This document shows, piece by piece, positions 1 to 8,403 of a stretch of DNA of 64,000 nt (within the stretch, counting starts at the first letter, position 1; each line of letters starts with the position of its first letter). Position numbers and translations under genes: made by a program. A model generated the notes under the pieces. The model had not been told where the DNA came from and ran no database searches. It saw nothing but the letters and a program-made list of their open reading frames with translations. This DNA comes from Aquimarina megaterium XH134 (GTDB lineage Bacteria; Bacteroidota; Bacteroidia; Flavobacteriales; Flavobacteriaceae), in contig NZ_JACB01000014.1 in assembly GCF_000520975.1 (NCBI RefSeq), positions 29,051-93,050 of the forward strand, read 5' to 3'.

Positions 1-18
1 TTTTTATAAATTGAGATT

Positions 19-1041
19 CTAGTTTTGTATTTTAATGTCTAGTTTAATGAAATCTCCTGTTCCATCGGTACCAGAAATCTCTACTACTTTTATAAGGCCT
101 TTATTACCGTAATTATCGACAAAATCAATAATATTGTTAACGGCTAAATTATTAATTCTTTGATTTGCTGGTTGTACAACAAAATCTAAATCACTTCTGT
201 TACTTATTGCTTCGAATTCTGCTACAGTTTTAGTGGATAGTCCAAAATATGCTTTGTTTAATTCATCAGCAGTAACACCTCCAATGGTTGGTACATCTAT
301 GATATTTGTTGGATAATTATTAGAAGAAGCCAAAGATGCTTTTCCTGTTAATCCATAATAGTATCCAAAATCCCATAAAGCTGCAAACTCTTCCCCTTGG
401 TTTATTTTATATACTGTTTCATTGAATAAAGAAATAAATGTTTTAGAAGATCCGTCTGCCAGAGGAGCAGATAGTATAGTTTGTGTAAAAGATTTAATAC
501 CAGAACCACTATTTGTACCTAAACCATACTTTACAGTTATTGTTCCTAGCACATTATCTCCTAATGCATTTCTTTTTGTAATATCTCTAAAATCACCTCT
601 TCCTGTAGTTGCCCAGAATTTATATACAATAGTACCATTGGCCATACTTGGCGTTGGTAGATCGATTTTAAATTCGAAATCTTTTTTGTCTCCACCTACA
701 AGGTCCAAAGATCCATCAGGTTTTTCATCAACTTCTTGTGATGTAAATACATATGGCTCTTCACCTACACCATTAATATTTTGAGTAATATATAATCTTC
801 TCATCGATTTGGTAGTAGAAGAAAATTTTACTTTTGATTTTATACTTGTATTGGTAGCACCTCCAGTAACATTAACAGTGCGATTATCACCAACACCGGA
901 TTCTGATACGATAAGTTCTGCATCAAATATTTCACCATCAGTAGGAATAAGATCGTCATTATCATCAGAGCTACAGCTAAATGTAAAAGTTGCGATGATT
1001 AATAAAGTTACAATTGATTTGAGTTTTAACATGGTATTCAT
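19..1041 (-). CDS. Putative surface lipoprotein, unknown function
   Basis: A 340-residue protein with a lipoprotein signal peptide: Met-Asn-Thr-Met, a basic patch (K6-K8), a hydrophobic core and a lipobox ending at Cys23 (TFSC). The residues after the Cys are SSDDNDD. Such an acidic run right after the lipidated Cys is the known Bacteroidota signal for export to the outer face of the outer membrane, so surface exposure is likely (inference). The rest is a beta-rich Ser/Thr/Asn-containing sequence with no motif I recognise. A second in-frame Met at residue 4 is an equally possible start. It is the leftmost gene, with only 18 bases beyond its stop, so its downstream context is not visible. Upstream lies a 355 bp gap with a MITE-like repeat. 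Confidence 0.8.
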   Translation of the reverse strand: MNTMLKLKSIVTLLIIATFTFSCSSDDNDDLIPTDGEIFDAELIVSESGVGDNRTVNVTGGATNTSIKSKVKFSSTTKSMRRLYITQNINGVGEEPYVFTSQEVDEKPDGSLDLVGGDKKDFEFKIDLPTPSMANGTIVYKFWATTGRGDFRDITKRNALGDNVLGTITVKYGLGTNSGSGIKSFTQTILSAPLADGSSKTFISLFNETVYKINQGEEFAALWDFGYYYGLTGKASLASSNNYPTNIIDVPTIGGVTADELNKAYFGLSTKTVAEFEAISNRSDLDFVVQPANQRINNLAVNNIIDFVDNYGNKGLIKVVEISGTDGTGDFIKLDIKIQN

Positions 1042-1396
1042 AGGTTTAATTTATAATTTGTGATAAAATTATAGCTTTCCAGACTAATTGTAAGGTGTTA
1101 GTAACTTCAAAATTTTACAGTTTTCCCTTGATAAGCAGATTTATTCGATAAAGTGTAATTAAATCTGGATTATGCATTAGAAAGTCTATTACGTCTTGAA
1201 ACTACTTTAAAATATACCGTTGCACTACATTTTTCAGTTAAACCATAGCCCTTCGATAAACTCCGAGTAAACTGCTATGCTAAAACTAAGAAAATGTTAT
1301 GTTTTAGGGTGTTTTCAAACCTCATAACGGAGTTCTAATGCATAATCTAAGTTAAAAGCAAAAAGAGGTAGGAGAGCACAGGTGCTTTACAAGAAT
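1042..1396. other. 355 bp intergenic region with a MITE-like element
   Basis: No coding frame of convincing length is visible on either strand. The dominant structure is the long inverted repeat at 1168-1347, listed separately. The remainder is AT-rich sequence that should contain the promoter of the lipoprotein gene (near 1042-1100) and the 3' untranslated end of the ABC ATPase gene (near 1380-1396). Confidence 0.6.
1168..1347. repeat. MITE-like long imperfect inverted repeat
   Basis: The ends are a perfect 15 bp inverted repeat: GATTATGCATTAGAA at 1168-1182 and its complement at 1333-1347. Inside, the similarity of the arms continues in imperfect form: blocks such as TTGAAA, TAAAA, ATA and CATAGC occur in the same order on one arm and in reverse complement on the other, with one gap of about 10 nt. 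The whole 180 bp could fold into one long hairpin with its loop near 1250-1270. There is no open frame inside and no clear target-site duplication at the ends. Size, terminal inverted repeats and non-coding content fit a miniature inverted-repeat transposable element. A structured RNA is the alternative. Confidence 0.6.
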
Positions 1397-2191
1397 TTAA
1401 CTTCTTACTTTATATCTCCCAGATTTAGAATCAAAAAGAATCAGGTCTTCGGGAAAAAGAGACGAAAAAGCTCGGCATTGTACTAATTCTTTTGGTCTTC
1501 CAAATTCGAAACCATCTTGATTCATTACAATCATTTTATCACATAATTGTATCGCAAAATCGATTTCATGAGTCGAAAAAAGAATAGTTTTTCTGGTCTC
1601 AAAGGCTAGACGTTTAAGTAGTTTTAATATATAAGCTTTGTGGTAGACGTCTAAATGTGTTGTGGGTTCATCCAGCATAATAAAAGGAGTGTCTTGGGCA
1701 ATAGCACGGGCGATAAGTACTTTTTGTAACTGCCCGTCACTAAGTTCAAAACATCTTTTGGCGACTAAATCACCAATATGTGTTACCTCGATCGCTTTTT
1801 TTATTTGCTCTATATCTTCTTCTGCCATTTTTCCTACCCAGTTCGTATAAGGTTGTCTACCCAGGGCCACTAATTCCTGTACTGTTAGGTTTTTTGAAGC
1901 AATTTGTTCTGTTAATACAATACTTAACTGCGAAGCCAGTTCGACAGATTTGTAGGATTGAAGTTCTATATCAGATAACATGACTTTACCATGTAGAGCA
2001 GGTTGTACACGGGATAGAGTGCGTAGTAAGGTAGATTTACCGATACCATTGGCACCTACCAATCCTACTAGTTCTCCTTCGTGTAATTTTAGATTGATAT
2101 CTGCTGCAATAACATTAAGTTCCTTTTTGGTGCGATAACCAATAGAGAGATCTTCTGTTTTAAGAACGATATTTAAGGCTTCACGATTAAT
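1397..2191 (-). CDS. ABC transporter ATP-binding protein, siderophore/heme/B12 type
   Basis: Nucleotide-binding subunit of the FecE/FhuC/BtuD/HmuV type, which powers uptake of iron chelates, heme or B12 across the inner membrane. From the start chosen here (264 residues) it has Walker A GANGIGKST at 46-54, a signature loop LSDGQ (variant of LSGGQ) at 150-154, Walker B FIMLDE at 170-175 and an H-loop His at about 208. The frame is open from a TAA at 2204-2206, but there is no ATG, GTG or TTG before a TTG at 2060-2062, which would remove the whole N-terminal strand and start just before Walker A. The usual N-terminal region is encoded, so translation probably begins at ATT 2189-2191. No FecC/D-type permease or binding protein is in the window. 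The signature and N-terminus argue against GldA. Confidence 0.75.
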   Translation of the reverse strand: MNREALNIVLKTEDLSIGYRTKKELNVIAADINLKLHEGELVGLVGANGIGKSTLLRTLSRVQPALHGKVMLSDIELQSYKSVELASQLSIVLTEQIASKNLTVQELVALGRQPYTNWVGKMAEEDIEQIKKAIEVTHIGDLVAKRCFELSDGQLQKVLIARAIAQDTPFIMLDEPTTHLDVYHKAYILKLLKRLAFETRKTILFSTHEIDFAIQLCDKMIVMNQDGFEFGRPKELVQCRAFSSLFPEDLILFDSKSGRYKVRS

Positions 2192-2226
2192 AGATTTAAG
2201 GTTTTAGGGTTCAAAGTTTTCTATAT

Positions 2227-2234
2227 CAAATATA
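2227..2234 (-). promoter_or_regulatory. -7 box TATATTTG upstream of the ABC ATPase gene
   Basis: Read on the minus strand this is TATATTTG, a match to the Bacteroidota -7 consensus TAnnTTTG. It lies in the 40 bp between gldFG and the ABC ATPase gene and would start transcription near 2220, about 30 nt before the proposed ATT start. It suggests that the ATPase gene need not depend on gldFG transcription and that the protein starts downstream of about 2220. No well-placed -33 TTG was found. Confidence 0.4.
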
Positions 2235-2246
2235 AAGAATAGAATT

Positions 2247-4646
2247 TTAAACAATTTTTCTATACTTTTTCTTTCTGATAAACGAAAATAAAAACCCGAA
2301 AATGGCAAGGATAAATAAAGGAACCAATATATTGATAACTTGCCATAGCGTTTTACTGGCAACAACTTTTTCTACATTCAGAAATGAAATTTTGACTTCT
2401 TTACTCCTAATTTCGATAAGACCAGAATCATCTAACAAGTAATTTACTGCGTTTAATAGAAACTCTTTATTTCCATATTTTAGATTCATGGTAGGATCAA
2501 AACCTAACTCTATTGGTTGTCCTTTTCTCGTTTGGTTTTTAATAATATCACCATCGGCAATAACGATCATTTTTGTAGAAACACTCTTATCTTTGTGATC
2601 TTGTATTTTATATGGCTTTATTCGATCTTTATAGGTAGATTTAAAACTTCCCTCGAGTAACACCGCTAGGTTTTGAGGTCCTTCGTTATAGCTAGCAATA
2701 TCTGGTTTTTTTCTAATAATATTTTCTAATCGTATTTCTTTGGGTACCCCTTCTATTTTAGATTTATCAGAACTTGTAAGTAGTATCGTCTTTTTTATAC
2801 CATTTTTTAGGGTGTCAATCTGGTTCGAAAACTCAAATTTTACAGATTCTGTATTTTTAATAATAGGGTGGTTGCCAGTACTTTTGGTTAATGATCCGTA
2901 AAACCAGGGATATGGAGTAAATTGAGTATTATTACCTTGCCCAGAAGCTAATACCAGTGGTGCAGAATATAAATCGTTTACCAAGACGGGATTAACTCTT
3001 AGTCCGTAAGAAAATAAAGCGTCCCCTAATCTTAGATCCTGCATAATCGCAACAGAGGATCCTTCAGGATTCATTAAACTATCGATTTCCATAGCTACAG
3101 ATTCTAATAGCCACAATGACTTTCCTCCGTTCATTACAAATTGATCCAATACATATTTTTCTTTTTCAGAAAAAGCTTTTGTGGGTTTAGCATTGATAAT
3201 CATATCAAATTTTTGCAACTCGTTTAATGTCTTTGTGGGATTGCTCGATACCGAATCCAGAGTAAATGCTCCAACAAAATAGTAATCTTGCAAGGTTTTG
3301 ATAAAATCGGCAATTTTGATATCGGGTAATTGCCCATTTCCTTTAAGCACAGCAATTTTATGTTTTTTAGGATGTAGTAACTTGGTTAAACCATCTGCAA
3401 AAGCATATTCTAATTGTTGAATAGAACTATTTACTCTTTCTTCGGAAGTAGCTCCAATAGTATTTTTGATTAAAGAAATCTTTACGCTTCGGTTTTGATA
3501 GCTTAGAATAGCCCAGGGAACTAAGGTTTCGGTTTCGGTTTTTCCGTTTTGCTGTACGCTAACCTCCATTGGGGTTAGACCAAACTTTTGTAATTCTGTA
3601 ATGGTTTGGGCACGTATTTCTTCTTCTTCTAGTGGATTGGTGAAAATGTGCTGGATATTAGGGTTTATGACATTAAACTCTTCTAAAATTTGTTTAGTTT
3701 CAGACTGTAAACGTCTAAACTCTGAAGGGAAATTTCCTTCTAGTAGTACATCGATAACAACAGGAGCAGCAGCTTCTTTAACTAGGTTTTTTGTAGCTTC
3801 AGAAAGTGTAAAACGACCATCTTGGGTAAGATCAAAACGATTGTATAATGAGTTTCCTGTCAAAAATAAAATGATGGTAAGGATTAGTGTAATACCAATA
3901 GGTTTGATTTTTTGCTTGGCAGTACCTTTTTTAAGAATGATAATAGTAAGAACTACAAATAATAGAATACTACTTAAAAAATAAAAGATATCTCTAGTGT
4001 CTAAAATACCTTGACTTATGCGTTCGTAATGCAATTGCATTCCTAGTTGTTCTAGGAAAGTATGTATTGCTTCTGGCAAGTTGTAATTTGCAAGTCCGCT
4101 AAAACCAAAATAAAAAACGAAACACAGAAACAGAGCAATCAAAAAGGCAACAATTTGATTGTTGGTAATCGAAGAAGAAAATATACCCATTGCAGTATAG
4201 GATGCTGCAAGTAATAGCAGCGCAATGTAGGAACCTATCGTGCTGCCGATATCGAGATTGCCTATTGGTTTTCCTAACTGATAAATAGTAAGTATATAAA
4301 GGAGACTAGGGATCAAGGCAATTAGGATTAAGGATAAACTACCCAGATATTTTCCTAATACCAGTTGCCAGTTTTTAATTGGTTTTGTAATCAAGACCTC
4401 TAAAGTTCCCTGTCTCTTTTCTTCTGCAAAACTTCTCATGGTTACAGCAGGGATAAGAAATAGCAATATCCATGGAGCAATCTGAAAAAATGGCGAAAGA
4501 TCGGCAAACCCGCTATCCAAAATATTAAATTGCCCTTTAAAGACCCATAAAAAGAGTCCGTTAAGAATTAAAAATATAGCAATCACCAAATACCCTACGG
4601 CAGAGGAGAAAAAGGTATTGATTTCTTTTCGTATTAATGCAAACAT
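2247..4646 (-). CDS. gldFG: Gliding-motility ABC transporter GldF-GldG fusion protein
   Basis: One 799-residue frame combines two proteins that are separate genes in Flavobacterium johnsoniae. Residues 1 to about 240 match GldF, the ABC-2 type permease: a first membrane segment at about 15-36, the EEKRQGTLEVL motif at about 75-85 and further hydrophobic segments up to about 240. From about 250 the sequence matches GldG: an N-terminal anchor, then NRFDLT and the TLSEAT stretch, a large periplasmic domain of the DUF4350/auxiliary type, and a C-terminal anchor at about 768-792. With the ATPase GldA these proteins form a transporter needed for gliding. The junction (about 3915-3930) is a continuous frame with no internal stop. 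GldA is not in the window. The small genes at 4715-4999 and 5068-5898 are upstream on the same strand. Confidence 0.9.
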   Translation of the reverse strand: MFALIRKEINTFFSSAVGYLVIAIFLILNGLFLWVFKGQFNILDSGFADLSPFFQIAPWILLFLIPAVTMRSFAEEKRQGTLEVLITKPIKNWQLVLGKYLGSLSLILIALIPSLLYILTIYQLGKPIGNLDIGSTIGSYIALLLLAASYTAMGIFSSSITNNQIVAFLIALFLCFVFYFGFSGLANYNLPEAIHTFLEQLGMQLHYERISQGILDTRDIFYFLSSILLFVVLTIIILKKGTAKQKIKPIGITLILTIILFLTGNSLYNRFDLTQDGRFTLSEATKNLVKEAAAPVVIDVLLEGNFPSEFRRLQSETKQILEEFNVINPNIQHIFTNPLEEEEIRAQTITELQKFGLTPMEVSVQQNGKTETETLVPWAILSYQNRSVKISLIKNTIGATSEERVNSSIQQLEYAFADGLTKLLHPKKHKIAVLKGNGQLPDIKIADFIKTLQDYYFVGAFTLDSVSSNPTKTLNELQKFDMIINAKPTKAFSEKEKYVLDQFVMNGGKSLWLLESVAMEIDSLMNPEGSSVAIMQDLRLGDALFSYGLRVNPVLVNDLYSAPLVLASGQGNNTQFTPYPWFYGSLTKSTGNHPIIKNTESVKFEFSNQIDTLKNGIKKTILLTSSDKSKIEGVPKEIRLENIIRKKPDIASYNEGPQNLAVLLEGSFKSTYKDRIKPYKIQDHKDKSVSTKMIVIADGDIIKNQTRKGQPIELGFDPTMNLKYGNKEFLLNAVNYLLDDSGLIEIRSKEVKISFLNVEKVVASKTLWQVINILVPLFILAIFGFLFSFIRKKKYRKIV

Positions 4647-4714
4647 AGTTTTTTTAGGATTGAGGTTTTTAAGTTTGTGGTATCAGGAAAATCTGAAACC
4701 AGATGTGATAAACT

Positions 4715-4999
4715 TTAAACTTCGGTTACGCTCCAAGCTTCGGGCCTTTGGCTAAATTTATTTTTGGTATTTGCCCAAACTCCTTTGAATAACGTAGAGT
4801 TTCTATAGTTATTGAGATGTTCTTCGGATTCCCAATGACTATAAGTGAAAAATTGATTGGTTTGACTTATATCTCTTATTAATTTTAGATGGCTACACCC
4901 TTCAAAATTTCTGATCTTCTCTTTATTTTGCTTAAAGTTCTCTAAAAAAGCATCAATTTGATCGGGTAAGAATCCCATTTTTACGATTCGTATTATCAT
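4715..4999 (-). CDS. Antibiotic-biosynthesis-monooxygenase (ABM) fold protein
   Basis: A 94-residue single-domain protein with the pattern of the dimeric alpha/beta-barrel ABM family: an N-terminal strand (IIRIVKMGF), a helix with FLENFKQNKEKI, the central GCSHLKLIRD strand, and the FFTYSHWESEEHLNNYRNS motif in which the W and the helix after it are family hallmarks. Relatives include quinol monooxygenases and heme-degrading enzymes, but many are of unknown substrate, and nothing here fixes one. It lies 68 bp after the SAM hydrolase gene and 68 bp before gldFG, all on the minus strand, so co-transcription is possible. Length is normal for the family. Confidence 0.75.
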   Translation of the reverse strand: MIIRIVKMGFLPDQIDAFLENFKQNKEKIRNFEGCSHLKLIRDISQTNQFFTYSHWESEEHLNNYRNSTLFKGVWANTKNKFSQRPEAWSVTEV

Positions 5000-5067
5000 T
5001 TTTTAATTTTCAAAAGTATACCTACAAGGGTTTTACAGTTTATTCTCGATTCTTTTTAGATATTAAT

Positions 5068-5898
5068 TTATTCAAAACTAATGCTTACCGTATCCCTGTA
5101 ATATAATCCAAAGAGACTAGAGGCTCCTCCAACAGTTTTAGGGTTACTCTTATAAATAGCTAGTTCTAAGTATCCTGAAGAATTAAAGACGGCTAATTTT
5201 TTACCATCTTCTTCTCGCTTACTTTTTTCGATATCAAAATTTATAGCATCACTATATCTATTATATACATTTTCAAATACCGCTGTACGTGCTGTGATTT
5301 TAAATTTTCGTCCTTTACCTATCTCATCAAATAACTTACGTGTAATGTTGGTAACCAAATTACCATAATTGTCGATATAGATAATGCTACCTACAATCTG
5401 CTTATCTCCAAGATTTACAATAGGAGTAATCCCTTTTATGGTTTTGATTTCTGAGATAGTTTTTCCAATAACTTCTAGTGTACCACCTCGGGCAATATGA
5501 CAGGCCACAGCAACAAAAACATCTAACACAGGAAAATTAGAAACAATGGCATCATGAATATTTATTTCGACGACCTTCTCAGGATTAAATTCTGATGTGA
5601 TTAAACCTACCAGTCCATTATTAGCGCATATAAAATAATGTTCATCTAGTTTTACAGCAATATGTTTATTTTCTGGATTAGGTTCACTATCGATCCCTAT
5701 GATATGAATACTTCCTTTGGGAAAACTTTTATAAGCATTTTGTATGATATATGCGGCTTCTGTTATATGAAAAGGTGAGATTTCATGGGATATGTCAACA
5801 ACTTTGGCATCTGGCAATTCGGTATAAATAGCCCCTTTAACCGCAGATACAAAATGATCTTTGATTCCAAAATCTGTAGTTAAGGTAATAATTGGCAT
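5068..5898 (-). CDS. SAM hydrolase / SAM hydroxide adenosyltransferase family protein (DUF62)
   Basis: A 276-residue cytosolic protein of the family that includes fluorinase and chlorinase, whose common members hydrolyse S-adenosylmethionine to adenosine and methionine. The N-terminus IITLTTDFG is diagnostic, as are VVDISHEI at about 34, the NNGLVG segment at about 94-99, and the second domain beginning near residue 165 with IVGSIIYIDNYGNLVTN. The Met of MPIITL is the natural start. Family knowledge supports the hydrolase activity; the biological reason for breaking down SAM is unknown. It is the first gene of the minus-strand run leading to gldFG. The 265 bp between it and phoH must hold both divergent promoters; a possible minus-strand -7 box (TAAGTTTG) is at 6115-6122. 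Confidence 0.85.
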   Translation of the reverse strand: MPIITLTTDFGIKDHFVSAVKGAIYTELPDAKVVDISHEISPFHITEAAYIIQNAYKSFPKGSIHIIGIDSEPNPENKHIAVKLDEHYFICANNGLVGLITSEFNPEKVVEINIHDAIVSNFPVLDVFVAVACHIARGGTLEVIGKTISEIKTIKGITPIVNLGDKQIVGSIIYIDNYGNLVTNITRKLFDEIGKGRKFKITARTAVFENVYNRYSDAINFDIEKSKREEDGKKLAVFNSSGYLELAIYKSNPKTVGGASSLFGLYYRDTVSISFE

Positions 5899-6163
5899 GT
5901 ATAAGAATTGTTAATATCTTTTAGTTGTAAGCACTTAAAAATATGTAAATTTGTTTTGAAGTTATTCAAAGCTTTTCTTTGGACAACAAAATGATGATAA
6001 AACCATCGTATTTACTGTTTTTTTGATCACTGATTCATATAGTGACGATATAAACATTTTGCTTCGTTTTAAATTTCTATTTTGTTTTCCCGACAAAAAC
6101 TTGAACAACTTTAGCAAACTTAGTCAATCCTAAAAAAAAATCATACTAAAATTCGTATAGCTT

Positions 6164-7120
6164 TTGAACGAACTTATTATAGAACTTACAGAAATCAATC
6201 CGAGAGAGTTTTTCGGACTTCAGAATAGCAATATTCAATTATTAAAAAAATACTTCCCGAAGTTAAAAATTGTAGCAAGAGGCAGTAAAATGAAAGTGTA
6301 TGGAGATGAAGATATGCTCGAAGAGTTTGATATGCGTCTTAATATGCTTCTTGAACATTTTAGTAAATACAATAAACTGGATGAAAATGTAATCGAACGT
6401 GTACTCACTAGTGAAAGTAAAGCAGATTACGAAACATCGGCTAATAGTGGAGAAACGTTGGTGCATGGGGTAGGAGGTAAATTAATTAAAGCCCAAACAG
6501 CTAACCAGCGTAAACTAGTAGAATCCTGTAATAAAAATGATATGGTTTTTGCTATAGGACCAGCCGGTACCGGAAAAACGTATACAGGAGTTGCATTAGC
6601 CGTTAGAGCACTAAAAGAGAAACAGGTTAGACGTATTATTCTTACTCGTCCTGCAGTAGAAGCCGGCGAAAATCTTGGATTCTTACCAGGAGATCTTAAA
6701 GAGAAGCTGGATCCATATATGCAGCCTTTGTATGATGCTTTACGGGATATGATTCCTAATGAAAAACTAGATAGTTTTATAGAAAAAGGAGTTATACAAA
6801 TTGCTCCTATGGCATTTATGCGTGGTAGAACATTAGATAATGCTTTTGTAATCCTTGATGAAGCTCAAAATACAACACATGCACAGATGAAGATGTTTCT
6901 GACACGTATGGGTAAGAATGCTAAGTTTATTATTACCGGAGACCCTGGGCAAATAGATTTACCAAGAAGAGTTACTTCTGGACTTAAAGAAGCTTTACTG
7001 GTACTTAAGAATATTCAGGGAATTGGTATGATTTATCTGGACGATAAAGATGTGATTCGTCATAGATTAGTGAAAAAGGTAATTGCAGCCTATAAAGAAA
7101 TTGAAAATAGAAATGGATAA
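6164..7120 (+). CDS. phoH: PhoH family protein (ATPase/RNA-helicase-like)
   Basis: A 318-residue cytosolic P-loop NTPase. A KH-like N-terminal part (about 1-100) is followed by the PhoH ATPase core with Walker A GPAGTGKT at 132-139 and Walker B VILDEAQN at 229-236. The ITGDPGQIDLP segment downstream of Walker B is also typical. Family members are linked to phosphate starvation and to RNA metabolism (often neighbours of ybeY). The start is a TTG (6164-6166); the encoded NELIIELTEINPREFFG is the conserved beginning of Bacteroidota PhoH proteins, and no ATG is available before residue 43, so TTG is well supported. purC follows after 59 bp on the same strand. Confidence 0.9.
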   Translation: MNELIIELTEINPREFFGLQNSNIQLLKKYFPKLKIVARGSKMKVYGDEDMLEEFDMRLNMLLEHFSKYNKLDENVIERVLTSESKADYETSANSGETLVHGVGGKLIKAQTANQRKLVESCNKNDMVFAIGPAGTGKTYTGVALAVRALKEKQVRRIILTRPAVEAGENLGFLPGDLKEKLDPYMQPLYDALRDMIPNEKLDSFIEKGVIQIAPMAFMRGRTLDNAFVILDEAQNTTHAQMKMFLTRMGKNAKFIITGDPGQIDLPRRVTSGLKEALLVLKNIQGIGMIYLDDKDVIRHRLVKKVIAAYKEIENRNG

Positions 7121-7179
7121 ATAGTTTCAGGTTTTTAGTTTCTAATTGAAATTAAAGCCAGAAACCCGAAACCTAAGTA

Positions 7180-8133
7180 ATGAATACAATTGTAGATACA
7201 AACTATAATTTTCCTAATCAAAAATCGGTATACAAGGGAAAAGTAAGAGAAGTATATAGTATAAATGATGAACTTTTGGTAATGATTGCTACTGATCGTT
7301 TATCTGCATTTGATGTAGTTATGCCAAGAGGAATTCCTTTTAAAGGGCAGATTCTTAATCAAATTGCAACCAAGATGATGAAAGAAACCGAAGATTTGGT
7401 GCCAAATTGGTTAATAGCCACTCCAGATCCTAATGTAGCAGTAGGGCACCTCTGTGACCCTTTTAAAGTAGAGATGGTAATTCGCGGATATTTATCTGGT
7501 CATGCAGCAAGAGAATATAAGGTCGGTAAACGAATACTATGTGGTGTTGCAATGCCAGATGGAATGAAAGAAAATGATAAATTTCCTGAACCTATTATAA
7601 CACCTTCTACCAAAGCTGATAATGGAGAGCATGATGAGGATATTTCTAGAGAAGAGATTTTGTCAAAAGGAATCGTTTCTGAAGAAGATTATTTGATTCT
7701 TGAAGATTATACTCGTAAACTTTTTCAAAGAGGAACAGAGATCGCTGCCAAAAGAGGATTGATCCTTGTGGATACCAAATATGAGTTTGGGAAAACAAAA
7801 GAGGGTCAAATTGTATTGATTGATGAAATTCATACTCCGGATTCTTCTCGTTATTTTTATGCTGAAGGATATGAAGAACGACAACAGAATGGAGAATCAC
7901 AAAAACAACTGTCTAAAGAATTCGTAAGACAATGGTTAATTAGTAATGGTTTTCAAGGTAAAGAAGGCCAACAGATTCCCGAAATGACAGATGAATATAT
8001 TAGTTCTGTCTCTGAGCGATATATCGAATTATATGAAAATATAACAGGAGTATCTTTTATAAAAGAAGATGTCTCTGATATACAGGGAAGGATAGAAGAG
8101 AATGTACTTGATTATCTAAAGACAAAAAGTTAG
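7180..8133 (+). CDS. purC: Phosphoribosylaminoimidazole-succinocarboxamide synthase
   Basis: SAICAR synthetase, which joins CAIR and aspartate in an ATP-dependent step of purine synthesis. The 317-residue length is that of the longer family form found in Bacteroidota and yeast rather than the roughly 240-residue form of E. coli. Diagnostic segments: the glycine-rich [10 protein letters not shown] near residues 20-29, the [19 protein letters not shown] block at about 47-65, the [16 protein letters not shown] block at about 98-113, and the late VDTKYEFG / [13 protein letters not shown] segments. The ATG start gives the usual N-terminus. The stop codon lies inside the stem of a perfect terminator hairpin at 8121-8156, so the last four codons form part of the terminator. 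Confidence 0.95.
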   Translation: MNTIVDTNYNFPNQKSVYKGKVREVYSINDELLVMIATDRLSAFDVVMPRGIPFKGQILNQIATKMMKETEDLVPNWLIATPDPNVAVGHLCDPFKVEMVIRGYLSGHAAREYKVGKRILCGVAMPDGMKENDKFPEPIITPSTKADNGEHDEDISREEILSKGIVSEEDYLILEDYTRKLFQRGTEIAAKRGLILVDTKYEFGKTKEGQIVLIDEIHTPDSSRYFYAEGYEERQQNGESQKQLSKEFVRQWLISNGFQGKEGQQIPEMTDEYISSVSERYIELYENITGVSFIKEDVSDIQGRIEENVLDYLKTKS

Positions 8134-8156
8134 ATGTTAGCATCTAACTTTTTGTC
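8121..8156 (+). terminator. Terminator overlapping the 3' end of purC
   Basis: A perfect 16 bp stem: 8121-8136 and its complement at 8141-8156 around the loop TTAG, with a T-rich 3' arm. The 5' arm contains the last purC codons and the stop codon. Confidence 0.85.
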
Positions 8157-8184
8157 CTTATTACGGATTAGCAAAATTTAATCT

Positions 8185-8361
8185 TTATTCATTACAATCT
8201 GGCTCTTGGCACTGTAATTCTCTGCAAAAAGAGCCACATCGATAACAAACGCCATTGTCATGTGGCATACATACAGGATCTATATCTCCTCCATTAATAG
8301 ATGATTGTTGCTTTCTGTTTAACTGTTGAGCTCCTTCGAGATGTAAAATGTTTGTTAGCAT
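8185..8361 (-). CDS. Double-glycine-leader, cysteine-rich peptide precursor
   Basis: A 58-residue reading frame starting at ATG 8359-8361. The first 25 residues are a clear double-glycine leader: MLTNILHLEGAQQLNRKQQS followed by SINGG, matching the pattern (hydrophobic positions, GAQxL, KxQ, INGG) of bacteriocin and ribosomal natural-product precursors in Bacteroidota. Cleavage after Gly25 would release a 33-residue acidic core with six cysteines at 31, 39, 42, 46, 51 and 56, an even number that could form three disulfides or bind metal. A C39-peptidase ABC exporter would be expected to process and secrete it, but none, and no modification enzyme or immunity gene, is in the window. An imperfect palindrome lies 43 bp upstream. 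Too short for most gene finders. The leader is seen directly; secretion and activity are inference. Confidence 0.75.
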   Translation of the reverse strand: MLTNILHLEGAQQLNRKQQSSINGGDIDPVCMPHDNGVCYRCGSFCRELQCQEPDCNE

Positions 8362-8403
8362 GATTTTTGGATTTTTAAGATTAATAATTACCTAATTACT
8401 ATG

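Noticed and set aside
1397..2191. The ABC ATPase as GldA, partner of GldFG
   Set aside because: Its signature region, spacing and late segments match FecE/BtuD-type subunits; GldA has a different N-terminus (GPNGAGKS-type Walker A) and accessory C-terminal region.
3601..3984. 127-codon plus-strand frame inside gldFG
   Set aside because: Antisense shadow of the GldG-like region with no recognisable features.
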